Shown piece after piece: positions 1 through 9,919 of a DNA stretch of 64,000 bases. Source of the stretch: a virus; the IMG/VR virus record IMGVR_UViG_3300023174_003901, positions 1 through 64,000 of that record; one strand, given 5' to 3'. The position numbers and the translations under genes are program-made. Under the pieces are notes generated by a model. It searched no databases. It was not told the origin of the DNA and was given only the letters and a program-made list of their open reading frames with translations. How positions within the stretch are numbered: position 1 is the stretch's first letter; each line of letters starts with the position of its first letter.

Positions 1-264
1 ACATACCATTGTTGGCTATAACGTTGGCTGTGGCTGATACTAATCCACCTGTTAATATGTTGCCACCAGTAACATTACCACTGACACTGACCACAGCACC
101 TGTATGGCTGGCCACGTTCACAATGTTAGTGAACATACCATTGTTGGCTATAACGTTGGCTGTGGCTGATACTAATCCACCTGTTAATATGTTGCCACCA
201 GTAACATTACCACTGACACTGACCACAGCACCTGTATGGCTGGCCACGTTCACAATGTTGGTGA
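1..264. repeat. Near-perfect 132-bp tandem duplication inside a fiber gene
   Basis: Positions 1-132 and 133-264 are identical except for one base (A at 128, G at 260). The unit is 44 codons, so the reading frame is kept. Beyond 264 the next copy is recognisable but diverged. The first copy may begin left of the window. Confidence 0.92.
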
Positions 265-2662
265 ACATACCATTGTTGGCGGTGACGTTACCAGTTACTG
301 ATACCAGTCCACCAGTGAAACTGGCTGTGTTCACAATTGTAGTGAACATACCATTGTTGGCCGTTACATTGGCCGCGGCAGATACTAATCCACCTGTTAA
401 TATGTTACCACCTGTAACGTTGGCGGTTACTGAAACAATACTACCAGTGAAACTGGCCACGTTCACAATCGTAGTGAACATACCATTGTTGGCTACAACG
501 TTGGCTGTAGCCGATACTAATCCACCTGTTAATATGTTACCACCCGTAACATTGGCAGTGGCACTAACCAGGCCACCAGTTAAGATATTACCGGCTGTGA
601 CATTGGCTGTTACTGAAACAATACTACCAGTGAAACTGGCTGTGTTTACAATTGTGGTGAATATGCCGTTGTTGGCATACACATTACCAGTTCCCGAAAC
701 AACACCAGATCCAAACAACAAGTTACCACCGGTGACGTTGGCAGTGGCACTGACCAGGCCACCTGTTAAGATATTGCCACCTGTTACGTTACCATTGGCA
801 CTAATTAGTCCAGTTATGTATTGACCTGTTGTGGCAAATACCGATACGTTGGCTGTGCCACCTACAGTAATAGCAATATTGCCATTGGCAGTGGCCGCAA
901 TATTTGAGTTGCCAGCAGTGATTGGGAATCCACTGGTACTAGCATTGATACCTGTTAGTTGTGATCCATTACCAATAAAGAAATTACCAGTTCCTGCGGT
1001 AATATTACCAACAGCACTTATAATACCACCTGTTAATATGTTACCACCAGTTATGTTGGCAGTAGCACTAACAAGTCCACCAGTGAGTAAGTTACCACCA
1101 GTTATGTTGGCGGCCGATGTAACAGTTGACGTAGCACTTATCAATCCACCAGTTAATAAATTACCACCAGTTATGTTGGCTGTGACACTTACTACTGTGC
1201 CTAGGAAACTTGATCCAGTTACTGTACTGGTTGCTGATATTAGGCCCGCAGTAAGTAAGTTACCGCCTGTGATGTTGGCAGTTGCACTAACAAGTCCTGC
1301 TGTTCTTAAATTGCCACCTTGTATGTTGCTGGTTACACTCAAAATACCCACAGGTATGTTGATTTGTCCTGTTCCATTGGCATTGAGATTGATGTTGCCG
1401 TTGGCTGAGGTATTGATCCACAATTCACCTATGTCAACAATATTACCAGTTAGACTTATGTTGCCTGCTGTGGTGATGGTACCAGTGGCACTTATTATAC
1501 CGGCAGTTAGTACATTGCCACCAGTTATGTTGGCAGTTGCTGATACTAATCCAGCAGTTAATAAATTACCGCCGGTGATGTTGCCAGTTGCTGAGGCAAG
1601 GCCGCCAGTTAAAACATTTCCACCGGTGATGTTGGCAGTTGCTGATACTAATCCACCAGTTAGTACATTTCCACCTGTGATATTAGCGGCACTAGTAATA
1701 GTTGATGTTGCAGATATCAATCCACCAGTTAGTACATTGCCACCTGTGATGTTACCACTGGCTGATATTAATCCAGTTACATATTCACCTGTTGTGGCAA
1801 ATACTGCCACATTTGATGTGCCACCTATACCAATGCTGACATTACCACCAGAACTCACAACACTTACGTTTGATGTGCCGCTGACTATTTGTGTGGGCGT
1901 TCCTGTGGCAATACCAGTTAACTGTGATCCGTTACCAATAAAGAAGTTACCAGTGACATTACCAGTTGCTGACACTAGTCCTGCTGTGAGTATGTTACCA
2001 CCAGTTACGTTGGCAGTAACGGCCAACGAGCCCAATGTGCCAACGCTTGTGATGTTAGTTTGAGCGGCTGTGGTCAGTGTACCAACAATGTTAGTACCTG
2101 ATAAATTGCCACCTGTGATGTTACCACTGGCACTTATTGCTCCGCCAGAACTTATGCTACCTGATGAAATGTTGCCGGCGCTGAGGTTGGCAAGCGTGGT
2201 CGCTCCACTTACACTGAGTGTGCCAGTAACACTGACTAATCCAGCAGTTAATAAATTTCCACCAGTTATGTTGGCTGCACTTATGATGTTTCCGCTTGCT
2301 GAAACAATACCAGTTACGTATTCGCCTGTGGTGGCAAACACTGCCACGTTTGATGTGCCACCAACACCAACTGTGACATTGCCACCAGAACTCACAACAC
2401 TTACGTTTGATGTGCCGCTGACTATTTGTGTGGGTGTTCCTGTGGCAATACCAGTTAGTAACGAACCGTTACCAATAAAATAGTTGCCTGTTAAGATGTT
2501 TCCAGCGGCACTGATATAACCATTGGAAACAATTGTGTTAGCGGTAATGATGTTGGCAGTTGAAAGGACACGAGTCCAAGCGTTACTAACGTTTGAGTAC
2601 TGGTACGAAACGTTATTAACAACTGTAATCTGCCCATTCGTCGGCGACGTTGGAAAGGCCAT
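1..2662 (-). CDS. Repeat-rich tail fiber-like protein (3' end beyond window)
   Basis: The reading frame is open from an ATG at 2662 to the left edge, so at least 887 residues are present and the C-terminus is missing. The start is supported by an AAAGGA ribosome site overlapping the stop of the upstream gene 10 bases away. The N-terminus (MAFPTSPTNGQITVVN) is a close paralog of the next gene's N-terminus. After it come modules such as FIGNGSQLTG and many copies of a 17-residue unit of the type NVTGGNLLTGGLVSATA, rich in G, N, T, S and V and free of cysteine in what I read. Such arrays are typical of elongated beta-structured trimeric phage fibers; adhesion to the host surface is inferred. At the left edge a 132-base unit is duplicated almost exactly. 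Confidence 0.85.
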   Translation of the reverse strand, partial: MAFPTSPTNGQITVVNNVSYQYSNVSNAWTRVLSTANIITANTIVSNGYISAAGNILTGNYFIGNGSLLTGIATGTPTQIVSGTSNVSVVSSGGNVTVGVGGTSNVAVFATTGEYVTGIVSASGNIISAANITGGNLLTAGLVSVTGTLSVSGATTLANLSAGNISSGSISSGGAISASGNITGGNLSGTNIVGTLTTAAQTNITSVGTLGSLAVTANVTGGNILTAGLVSATGNVTGNFFIGNGSQLTGIATGTPTQIVSGTSNVSVVSSGGNVSIGIGGTSNVAVFATTGEYVTGLISASGNITGGNVLTGGLISATSTITSAANITGGNVLTGGLVSATANITGGNVLTGGLASATGNITGGNLLTAGLVSATANITGGNVLTAGIISATGTITTAGNISLTGNIVDIGELWINTSANGNINLNANGTGQINIPVGILSVTSNIQGGNLRTAGLVSATANITGGNLLTAGLISATSTVTGSSFLGTVVSVTANITGGNLLTGGLISATSTVTSAANITGGNLLTGGLVSATANITGGNILTGGIISAVGNITAGTGNFFIGNGSQLTGINASTSGFPITAGNSNIAATANGNIAITVGGTANVSVFATTGQYITGLISANGNVTGGNILTGGLVSATANVTGGNLLFGSGVVSGTGNVYANNGIFTTIVNTASFTGSIVSVTANVTAGNILTGGLVSATANVTGGNILTGGLVSATANVVANNGMFTTIVNVASFTGSIVSVTANVTGGNILTGGLVSAAANVTANNGMFTTIVNTASFTGGLVSVTGNVTANNGMFTNIVNVASHTGAVVSVSGNVTGGNILTGGLVSATANVIANNGMFTNIVNVASHTGAVVSVSGNVTGGNILTGGLVSATANVIANNGM

Positions 2663-2672
2663 TCGCTATCCT

Positions 2673-5600
2673 TTAATGCTTGCCAATCACGATTTCAATT
2701 GTGCCTTTGTTGCCGTCGAAGTCTTCAAGTGATTTACCAATTATAGTACCTACTTTTGGACTTGCAATTGTAACTGCCTTGGCTGTGCCGTCTCCAGCAC
2801 TGACCATCAAGTCACCTTTGCGTACTGTGCCTGTTACACTGACTGGTACACGACCAATCAATGCCACTGTAACCACATGTTCACCAACGACTCCTGCGTT
2901 CATCAAGTGAGCCGGATTAGTTGAAACCACACCAGCAACCCGCTTGCTGGAATCTACAGTACTTATAGTAATTTCCTGAGTACCACCAAAATCTACCACT
3001 GTACCTGGGGTGTAATCAGCGTCGCCCAAATAGTTTTCTGCCAAGTCAGCGTAGAGTGCTGTGGTTGCTTGAGCAAACAATCTGTTGAAGTAAACACTTG
3101 AACTACCAATGTTACCAACGGCGTTGCCAGCACCATTCACAATGGCTGTAGCGGCTGCCCCAGAGTTCACAGTAAGTATACCTGCTGTGGTCAAGTTACC
3201 ACCAACAATGTTGGCAGTGACATTGAGTATACCTGTAGGTATATTGGTTTGTCCTGAACCGTTAGGATTCAAGTTAATGTTGCCGTTACTGCTGGTGTTG
3301 ACCCACAATGTACCAGTGTCAACAATGTTACCTACCAGGCTCATGTCTCCACCAACTTGGATTGCACCAGTAGCACTAATTAAGCCACCTGTCAAGACGT
3401 TGCCACCGGTGACGTTACCGCTTACGCTGTTTACACCAGTAATAAATGCACCAGTACTAGCAAATACTGCCACGTTTGATGTTCCACCAATTGTGATGTT
3501 GGCATTGCCACCGGATGCTTGAATTTGTACACTGGTTGTACCATTGTAGATAGCATCACCAACAATGTTACCAGTCAAACTTGCGTTGCCAGATACACTC
3601 AAGTCACCTGTGATTGCCACAGCACCTGAACTGATCACCATCACATTTGATGTGCCACCAACTGAGGCTGCAATATTACCACCAGAACTCACCACTGTAA
3701 CGTTTGATGTACCGTTGTTGATGTTGCTTACACTTGTGATAATGCCGCTTAATGAAGCACCGTTACCGTAGTAGTTTACAGCATACACGTTAGCAAATGA
3801 TTGGCTTGAACTACCAATATCGTAGGTGGCATTGGCATTGACCAACAGGCTACCTGAAATTGCCACGTTTGCAACAACACCGCCAGCAAATGCAGGACTT
3901 GATATGTCAACCCAGTAATTACTTGTGCCATCATAAAGATACTCGTACAACACATCCGTTGAAATGTTATACCACTGGTCGGTCACTTTAGGATTTGGAG
4001 TTGTAGGGGGTGCTGTATTGGCTGTGTATATTATGCCAGGAGGAACTGGGGTTCCGTTGGCATAGAAATAGTTGTTGGTGAGTATGTTGCCACCAGCAAT
4101 ATTGCCTGAAGTACTGATCAACCCCACAGTGATAAGATTGCCACCTGTGATGGTGCCAGTTGAACTGATCAAACCACCTGTTAGGACATTGCCACCAGTG
4201 ATGTTGGCTGTGGCACTTATCAATCCACCTGTGAGCAAGTTGCCACCTGACACATTGGCTGCTGATGTAATGTTTCCACTGACGCTTAACAATCCAGTAA
4301 TGTATTCACCAGTTGTTGCAAATACTGCCACGTTGCCTGTGCCACCAACGCCAACAGTGACGTTGCCACCTGAACTGACCACAGTGACATTTGAAGTGCC
4401 ATTGTTGATATTGGCCACCGAGGTAATAACGCCACTTAAGAACGCACCATTACCCAAAATGTAGTTACCAGTCACATTACCAGTTGCCGATACTAAACCA
4501 GCAGTTAAAATGTTACCACCTGTGATATTAGCGGCACTTGTAATAGTTGAAGTTGCAGAAATCAATCCACCTGTCAACAAGTTACCGCCTGTTACATTGG
4601 CAGTAGCCGATACTAAACCGCCAGTTAAAATGTTACCACCTGTGATATTGGCCGCACTAGTAATTGTTGAAGTTGCAGAAATCAATCCACCTGTCAACAA
4701 GTTACCACCTGATACATTGCCAGTGGCTGATACCAGTCCGCCTGTTAATAGATTGCCACCAGTGATGTTGGCGGCACTAGTAATTGTTGATGTGGCACTT
4801 ATCAATCCACCTGTTAAGATGTTGCCACCAGTTACATTACCACTTGCTGTGACAACTGAGCCAATCAATGTTGTGCCAGTAATGGTACTTGCGGCTGATA
4901 TTAATCCACCTGTAAGCAAGTTGCCACCAGTTACGTTAGCAGTGGCCGATACTAAACCACCTGTTAGGATATTGCCACCTGTGACGTTGCCACTCAATGA
5001 TGCTACACTACCAGTGAAACTGGCTGTGTTTACAATTGTGGTAAACATACCATTGTTAGCGGTAACGTTGGCAGCAGCCGATACTAGGCCACCTGTCAAG
5101 ATATTGCCGCCTGTGACGTTACCTGTAGCAGTTACCAATCCACCTGTGCGTAGGTTGCCTGCGTCAACATTGCCGGTTGTGTTTAAACTTGTACCAGTTG
5201 CCGCACCAATGTTTGGTGTAGTAAGGTTAGCACTGGCTTTGACAATAATGTTGCCACCTCCATCAAATGCTGTGGTAGTGTTGTCTACTTTGGCTGAAAA
5301 TACAGTGCCTGTCAGGCTCAAACCAGCCGCAGTATTGGCAGTATAAGTTGTGCTTTGGCTGAATATGGCAAATGTGATATTCGATGTACCAAACGTAATA
5401 GTTCCTGCTGGAGCACTAACAATAAAGGCTGTGCCAGCATTGACGTTACCGTTTGAAGTAAAGAAGTAGTCGTTGATACTGAATGATTCTGTGCTGTCAG
5501 AACCGTATTGATCAGTGTCAGTTGAACGCACAATAACAGTGGCGTTGGCCCAGGTATACACACCGTTTTGCACAGCATTGCCCTGATCTTTGACCAAAAT

Positions 5601-7712
5601 ACGTGTACCAACTGTTTGAACGTTGGCTGTGTCGATCAAGTTGAACGACGTGGTTGTTGTCAGCGTTGCACCAACACCGTTTGCCGCACCATTTGGTTGA
5701 GCATACGTAATAGTACCGCCTGTGGTTGTGGCCAAGTTGGCTGTGGTGGCTACATATACTGCTTCGTGATATGTGATGCCAGTTGAAGCAAGGTTATCAA
5801 CATAAAGTTTGGTTGCCGCATCTTGATTTTGTACTGGCTGAGCCAAGTTGTTGATGAAAGTATTGCCACTTGCCAGCACAACGTTACCAGCAGGATTTAA
5901 GTTTATATCACCCGAGGCAGTACTAACTGTCAATGCACCACTAGTTGGTCTAATAGTAGCGGTATTCACGTTGCCGGCAATCACGTTGCCTGCTGTGCTT
6001 ACTGATGTTGTGGCAAAAATGTTGTTACCAAACACATTGCCTGCGGCAGTTACCACACCACCAGTAGAAATATTACCACCAGTTACGTTAGCGGTTGCGG
6101 ATACCAGTCCGCCTGTTAAGACATTACCACCTGTGACGTTGCCTGTAACGCTTGCTAGTCCACCTGTCAGCAAGTTGCCGCCTGTGACGTTGGCTGTGGC
6201 ACTTACTAATCCACCGGTTAAGATGTTGCCACCTGACACGTTGCCGGCTGATATGATGTTGCCACTGGCACTGATTATGCCTGTTACATATTCACCTGTG
6301 GTGGCAAACACAGCAATATTTGATGTTCCACCAATGCCAACTGTGACGTTGCCACCAGAACTTACCACTGTAACGTTTGATGTGCCATTGTTGATATTGG
6401 CTACTGAGGTAATAACGCCGCTCAGGAAAGCACCATTACCCAAAATATAGTTACCAGTTACGTTACCAGTTGCTGACACTAGACCAGCAGTTAAAACATT
6501 ACCACCGGTTATGTTACCAGTTGCTGTGATCAATCCACCTGTTGTTACGTTGCCACTAATTACGTTGCCTGTGGCACTGAGTGTGGTGCTAGAAATTACG
6601 TTGGCACCCGAAATATTACCACTAGCACCGGTGGTGCTGATGTTGCCAAATATAGCATTACCTGTTGCTGATACAAGTCCACCTGTCAAGATGTTACCAC
6701 CGGTTATGTTGGCAGTGGCTGATACTAAGCCACCTGTAAGCAAGTTGCCACCTGTGATATTGGCCGCACTTGTAATTGTCGAAGTGGCACTTATTAGTCC
6801 GCCAGTTAAAACATTGCCACCTGTGATGTTACCACTTGCAGTGACAACTGATCCAATCAATGTTGTACCAGTAATTGTGCTTCCGGCTGATACTAAACCA
6901 GCAGTTAAGATATTACCGCCTGTAATATTAGCGGCGCTGGTAATTGTGCTTGTGGCACTTATCAGGCCACCTGTAAGCAAGTTTCCACCAGTTACGTTGG
7001 CAGTGGCACTTACAAGTCCACCTGTTAATACATTACCACCTGTGACGTTGGCCGTGGCAGATACTAGCCCGCCAGTTAATAAATTACCACCTGTGATGTT
7101 TGCCGCACTTGTGATAGTGCTTGTGGCTGAAATTAAGCCGCCTGTTAAGACGTTGCCACCAGTTACGTTGCCACTTGCTGTGACCACAGTACCAATCAGC
7201 GTTGATCCAGTTACTGTGCTTGTGGCACTTATCAGGCCACCTGTTAAGATGTTGCCACCAGTTACGTTGGCAGTGGCACTTACAAATCCGCCGGTGACCA
7301 AGTTGCCGCCGGTGACAGTGCCGTTTGCGCTTAATACACCAGTTACAAATTGTCCAGTAGTTGCCCACACAACCACATTTGAAGTTCCACCAATGGTCAA
7401 GTTAGCGTTGCCATTGGTTGCTGTGGTAAGATTTGTGTTACCGTTGACCAGTGACAATGCTGTGTTAGCAGTTCCGGCTGCCAGTCCGGTCAGTTGCGAG
7501 CCATTACCAAAGAAATAACTACCAGTTATGTTGCCAATTGCACTGATTGTTGTGCCCACTGTGAGCGCACCGTTTACAGCAATTGTGTTGGCTGTGATAA
7601 CGTTGGCTGTGGATAAAATTCTGGTCCAGGAATTGGTCGCACTAGAATACTGGTACGATACTTGGTTTACTACGGTTACTTGTCCATTTGTGGGTGATAC
7701 TGGAAATGACAT
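2673..7712 (-). CDS. Giant tail fiber-like protein, 1679 aa
   Basis: The protein starts MSFPVSPTNGQVTVVN with an AGGAGC ribosome site 11 bases upstream. Most of it is 17-residue GN/T-rich repeats. Three non-repetitive islands stand out. Residues about 624-789 (from LYVDNL to a phenylalanine-rich end) match a module common in phage tail fibers, with the phrase TRILVKDQGNAVQNGVYTW. Residues about 1227-1281 (KVTDQWYN, LYEYLYDG) are shared with the 496-aa gene nearby. The last ~115 residues (ADLAENYLGDADYTPGTVV, RVAGVVSTNPAHLMN) resemble a C-terminal domain seen in many phage fibers. Role in receptor binding is inferred. It shares its N-terminus with the gene at the left edge, so the pair are tandem paralogs. 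Confidence 0.88.
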   Translation of the reverse strand: MSFPVSPTNGQVTVVNQVSYQYSSATNSWTRILSTANVITANTIAVNGALTVGTTISAIGNITGSYFFGNGSQLTGLAAGTANTALSLVNGNTNLTTATNGNANLTIGGTSNVVVWATTGQFVTGVLSANGTVTGGNLVTGGFVSATANVTGGNILTGGLISATSTVTGSTLIGTVVTASGNVTGGNVLTGGLISATSTITSAANITGGNLLTGGLVSATANVTGGNVLTGGLVSATANVTGGNLLTGGLISATSTITSAANITGGNILTAGLVSAGSTITGTTLIGSVVTASGNITGGNVLTGGLISATSTITSAANITGGNLLTGGLVSATANITGGNILTGGLVSATGNAIFGNISTTGASGNISGANVISSTTLSATGNVISGNVTTGGLITATGNITGGNVLTAGLVSATGNVTGNYILGNGAFLSGVITSVANINNGTSNVTVVSSGGNVTVGIGGTSNIAVFATTGEYVTGIISASGNIISAGNVSGGNILTGGLVSATANVTGGNLLTGGLASVTGNVTGGNVLTGGLVSATANVTGGNISTGGVVTAAGNVFGNNIFATTSVSTAGNVIAGNVNTATIRPTSGALTVSTASGDINLNPAGNVVLASGNTFINNLAQPVQNQDAATKLYVDNLASTGITYHEAVYVATTANLATTTGGTITYAQPNGAANGVGATLTTTTSFNLIDTANVQTVGTRILVKDQGNAVQNGVYTWANATVIVRSTDTDQYGSDSTESFSINDYFFTSNGNVNAGTAFIVSAPAGTITFGTSNITFAIFSQSTTYTANTAAGLSLTGTVFSAKVDNTTTAFDGGGNIIVKASANLTTPNIGAATGTSLNTTGNVDAGNLRTGGLVTATGNVTGGNILTGGLVSAAANVTANNGMFTTIVNTASFTGSVASLSGNVTGGNILTGGLVSATANVTGGNLLTGGLISAASTITGTTLIGSVVTASGNVTGGNILTGGLISATSTITSAANITGGNLLTGGLVSATGNVSGGNLLTGGLISATSTITSAANITGGNILTGGLVSATANVTGGNLLTGGLISATSTITSAANITGGNILTAGLVSATGNVTGNYILGNGAFLSGVITSVANINNGTSNVTVVSSGGNVTVGVGGTGNVAVFATTGEYITGLLSVSGNITSAANVSGGNLLTGGLISATANITGGNVLTGGLISSTGTITGGNLITVGLISTSGNIAGGNILTNNYFYANGTPVPPGIIYTANTAPPTTPNPKVTDQWYNISTDVLYEYLYDGTSNYWVDISSPAFAGGVVANVAISGSLLVNANATYDIGSSSQSFANVYAVNYYGNGASLSGIITSVSNINNGTSNVTVVSSGGNIAASVGGTSNVMVISSGAVAITGDLSVSGNASLTGNIVGDAIYNGTTSVQIQASGGNANITIGGTSNVAVFASTGAFITGVNSVSGNVTGGNVLTGGLISATGAIQVGGDMSLVGNIVDTGTLWVNTSSNGNINLNPNGSGQTNIPTGILNVTANIVGGNLTTAGILTVNSGAAATAIVNGAGNAVGNIGSSSVYFNRLFAQATTALYADLAENYLGDADYTPGTVVDFGGTQEITISTVDSSKRVAGVVSTNPAHLMNAGVVGEHVVTVALIGRVPVSVTGTVRKGDLMVSAGDGTAKAVTIASPKVGTIIGKSLEDFDGNKGTIEIVIGKH

Positions 7713-7778
7713 ATACTATTGCTCCTGTTATGTGTTACTTATGCCAAACCAAAAATTTTAGTTTGACACATTTGTTGC

Positions 7779-8432
7779 TTATTCTATCTTTGCCTGCTCT
7801 GCCAACCATTGCTCACGGGTCATTTTTGGCGGTTCTACAACGGTTTTTTGCTGTTCTAGCCACTGTTCGCGGGTCATCATTTGATTATTTTCTACGGACG
7901 CTTGCTCTCGCAACCACTCTTCTGCAGTCATTGTACGAGTGGCAGTATGCACCGGTTGTGTGTCTTGTGCTGTTCTGACCTGGGCTTGAGATGCTAGCCA
8001 TTGTTCTCGAGTCATTGGTGTTGATGATTGTTGTGCCAGCCACTGTTCCGCGGGCATTTTTGTTTCTTCTGCTAACCATTGTTCAACTGTCATTTTTGGC
8101 GCTGTTTGCTCTGCGGTTTGAGTCTGGTCCGACGAATAGCGTGGATATTTTGCTTTTACTGCTCGTATTCTGGCTGCCATTTCCGCGGGGAACACACCAG
8201 CATGATATAAAGCATCCAGTTGTTCTTGGATGCTGGGGTATTCTTTAGCACGATTTCTTTGGTATTCTTGCCAGTCATAGGCCTGTTGCAAACGGTGTTG
8301 TTCTACCTGTATTTGCTCTAGTGTAACTGGGGCTGACTCAGGTTTATGCCAAGTTATGGCTTGATCGTACATGCCCACACTGACTTCTGCGCCGGGCACC
8401 AAACTTTGGATAGCATGAAATAATGTTATCAT
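7779..8432 (-). CDS. XkdW-like protein with six EQWL repeats, probable fiber chaperone
   Basis: The 217-aa protein starts at an ATG that overlaps the stop of the upstream fiber gene (ATGA), so the two are translationally coupled. Residues 57-80 (YQRNRAKEYPSIQEQLDALY) carry the YPxxxxQLDALY signature of XkdW-like proteins, which are found beside tail fiber genes in many phages. From residue 114 on there are six copies of a T-x-E-Q/E-W-L-x-x-Q motif, joined by Q/T-rich linkers of differing length. No signal peptide or membrane segment is visible. Its place inside a fiber cluster suggests a fiber assembly or attachment role, analogous in position to small fiber chaperones of other phages; that is inference. 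The repeat tail is unusual. Confidence 0.7.
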   Translation of the reverse strand: MITLFHAIQSLVPGAEVSVGMYDQAITWHKPESAPVTLEQIQVEQHRLQQAYDWQEYQRNRAKEYPSIQEQLDALYHAGVFPAEMAARIRAVKAKYPRYSSDQTQTAEQTAPKMTVEQWLAEETKMPAEQWLAQQSSTPMTREQWLASQAQVRTAQDTQPVHTATRTMTAEEWLREQASVENNQMMTREQWLEQQKTVVEPPKMTREQWLAEQAKIE

Positions 8433-9919
8433 GATGCGGCTATCTCCTGCACTATCAACCAGATATTTGTACTAGTAAGTGTGCTACTGACATTAGATAC
8501 CTTTTGCTGTAGTTTATAAGTCACCGGACTTGTGGTTCCCGGGCTATCCATATAACTGTAACTAACCGCCCCAGTTGAGCCAACACCCCCTCCTGACACT
8601 GTTGTTCCACTTGTTTGTACCTGTAAACTGGTGCTAGGACTTCTAACCAATTGAGTATCAGCAGTGACATTTGCTCCTGCTAATGCACTAAAACTACTGG
8701 TGCCTGTGGCTATAACAAGAATTTTACTAGTTGAACTAGATGGTGTAATTGTCACGTTTGCATAACTGATGTCAGCATAACTAGTGCTATTTGTTGTACT
8801 ACCACCCAGACTTGAACTCATTACTGTTTGTACCACAGCACCCAAGGGCATGTTATACGCTGGCAGTCTGTTGTTGGTATAAAGATTTTGTGTGTAGGTG
8901 TTGCGGAAATATGCAGTGCTATTTCCCACATCATAACTGACATTGGCAATTGGCAACAATGTACCAGAAATTGCCACATTGGCAACCACGCCGCCAGCAA
9001 AAGCAGGACTGGTGGTATCAATCCAGTAATTACTTGTGCCATCATAAAGGTATTCGTATAGAACATCATTGGCGGTATCATACCACTGGTCAGTTACTTT
9101 GGGTGCTGGACTGACAGGAGGTGCTGTATTGGCTGTGTATATTATGCCTGGAGGAACTGGTGTACCATTGGCATAATAGTAATTGTTTGAAAGTATGTTG
9201 CCGCCGGTGATATTGCCACTAGCACTCATCGCCCCGGTAATGTATGCACCTGTGTTGGCCACAACTATCACATTGCCTGTGCCATTCACACCCATTGTGA
9301 TATTGGCATTGGCTGTGTTGATGCTAACATTACTTGTACCATTGCTGATAAATGTAGTGTCTACACCAAACTCACCAACGTATCTGTAACCCACAATATA
9401 AATTACGTTGGCTGTTCCTGTACCAATAGCAGTTGGTATGGTTGCGCCATTAAAGTTTAGAACACCAGACTGGTAATCAAAGAACCAGGTGTCATCGCTG
9501 CCAGAGCCTGCGCCAAATAACTTGGTACCTGCTGTTTGAGGATTGCTTATGTTTGCGGCACCGGCATACACTTGTACCAGGTAGTTGTCGCCAAACTGTG
9601 TGGGGATCCAGTTGATTGAGTTTGTCTTCCAGGTTTGATTGTCAGGTGCTGTTAGGTCTTCGGTACATTGTACAGCAGGACTGTATCCAGCGCCGCCACC
9701 ATCTTTGTATACCTGTACCAATGATGTGGTATTGGACGGCGGTGAAGCAGGTATGTCTCCACTCTGTGTCCAAATGAGATCGCCACGATACAGCAGTGGA
9801 CTGGGTATGGTTTCGTTGAAGGCTTGCTTGGATTCAGGCTCGGCTGTTTTGGTCACGCCGTAGCCGACCTTTTTCCAAAGATAATCAATCTTTTGTGATT
9901 CGTTAAACGAGGCGGCCAT
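8429..9919 (-). CDS. Tail fiber-like protein, 496 aa
   Basis: The start codon overlaps the stop of the upstream 2632-aa gene (TAATG). The N-terminal ~185 residues (MAASFNESQKIDYLWKKVGY, then a region ending YIVGYRYVGEFG) form a non-repetitive head of a kind seen at the start of marine phage structural proteins, probably the virion attachment part. A short GNITGGN repeat stretch follows, then the KVTDQWYD / LYEYLYDG module (residues about 260-311) that is shared with the 1679-aa fiber. The C-terminal ~140 residues (from GAVVQTVMSSS to LIVQEIAAS, including SKILVIATGT and TYKLQQKV) look like a globular tip domain of the jelly-roll kind found at fiber ends. Function as a short fiber or fiber tip is inferred. 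Confidence 0.82.
   Translation of the reverse strand: MAASFNESQKIDYLWKKVGYGVTKTAEPESKQAFNETIPSPLLYRGDLIWTQSGDIPASPPSNTTSLVQVYKDGGGAGYSPAVQCTEDLTAPDNQTWKTNSINWIPTQFGDNYLVQVYAGAANISNPQTAGTKLFGAGSGSDDTWFFDYQSGVLNFNGATIPTAIGTGTANVIYIVGYRYVGEFGVDTTFISNGTSNVSINTANANITMGVNGTGNVIVVANTGAYITGAMSASGNITGGNILSNNYYYANGTPVPPGIIYTANTAPPVSPAPKVTDQWYDTANDVLYEYLYDGTSNYWIDTTSPAFAGGVVANVAISGTLLPIANVSYDVGNSTAYFRNTYTQNLYTNNRLPAYNMPLGAVVQTVMSSSLGGSTTNSTSYADISYANVTITPSSSTSKILVIATGTSSFSALAGANVTADTQLVRSPSTSLQVQTSGTTVSGGGVGSTGAVSYSYMDSPGTTSPVTYKLQQKVSNVSSTLTSTNIWLIVQEIAAS

Noticed and set aside
9-2483. Long plus-strand ORFs with LPPVTLAVA-like repeats (also at 4510-5346, 5848-6450, 6511-7518 and 13073-13663)
   Set aside because: They are antisense readings of the minus-strand fiber repeats; the minus frame has recognisable fiber domains, starts with ribosome sites and stops, and the plus ORFs have none.
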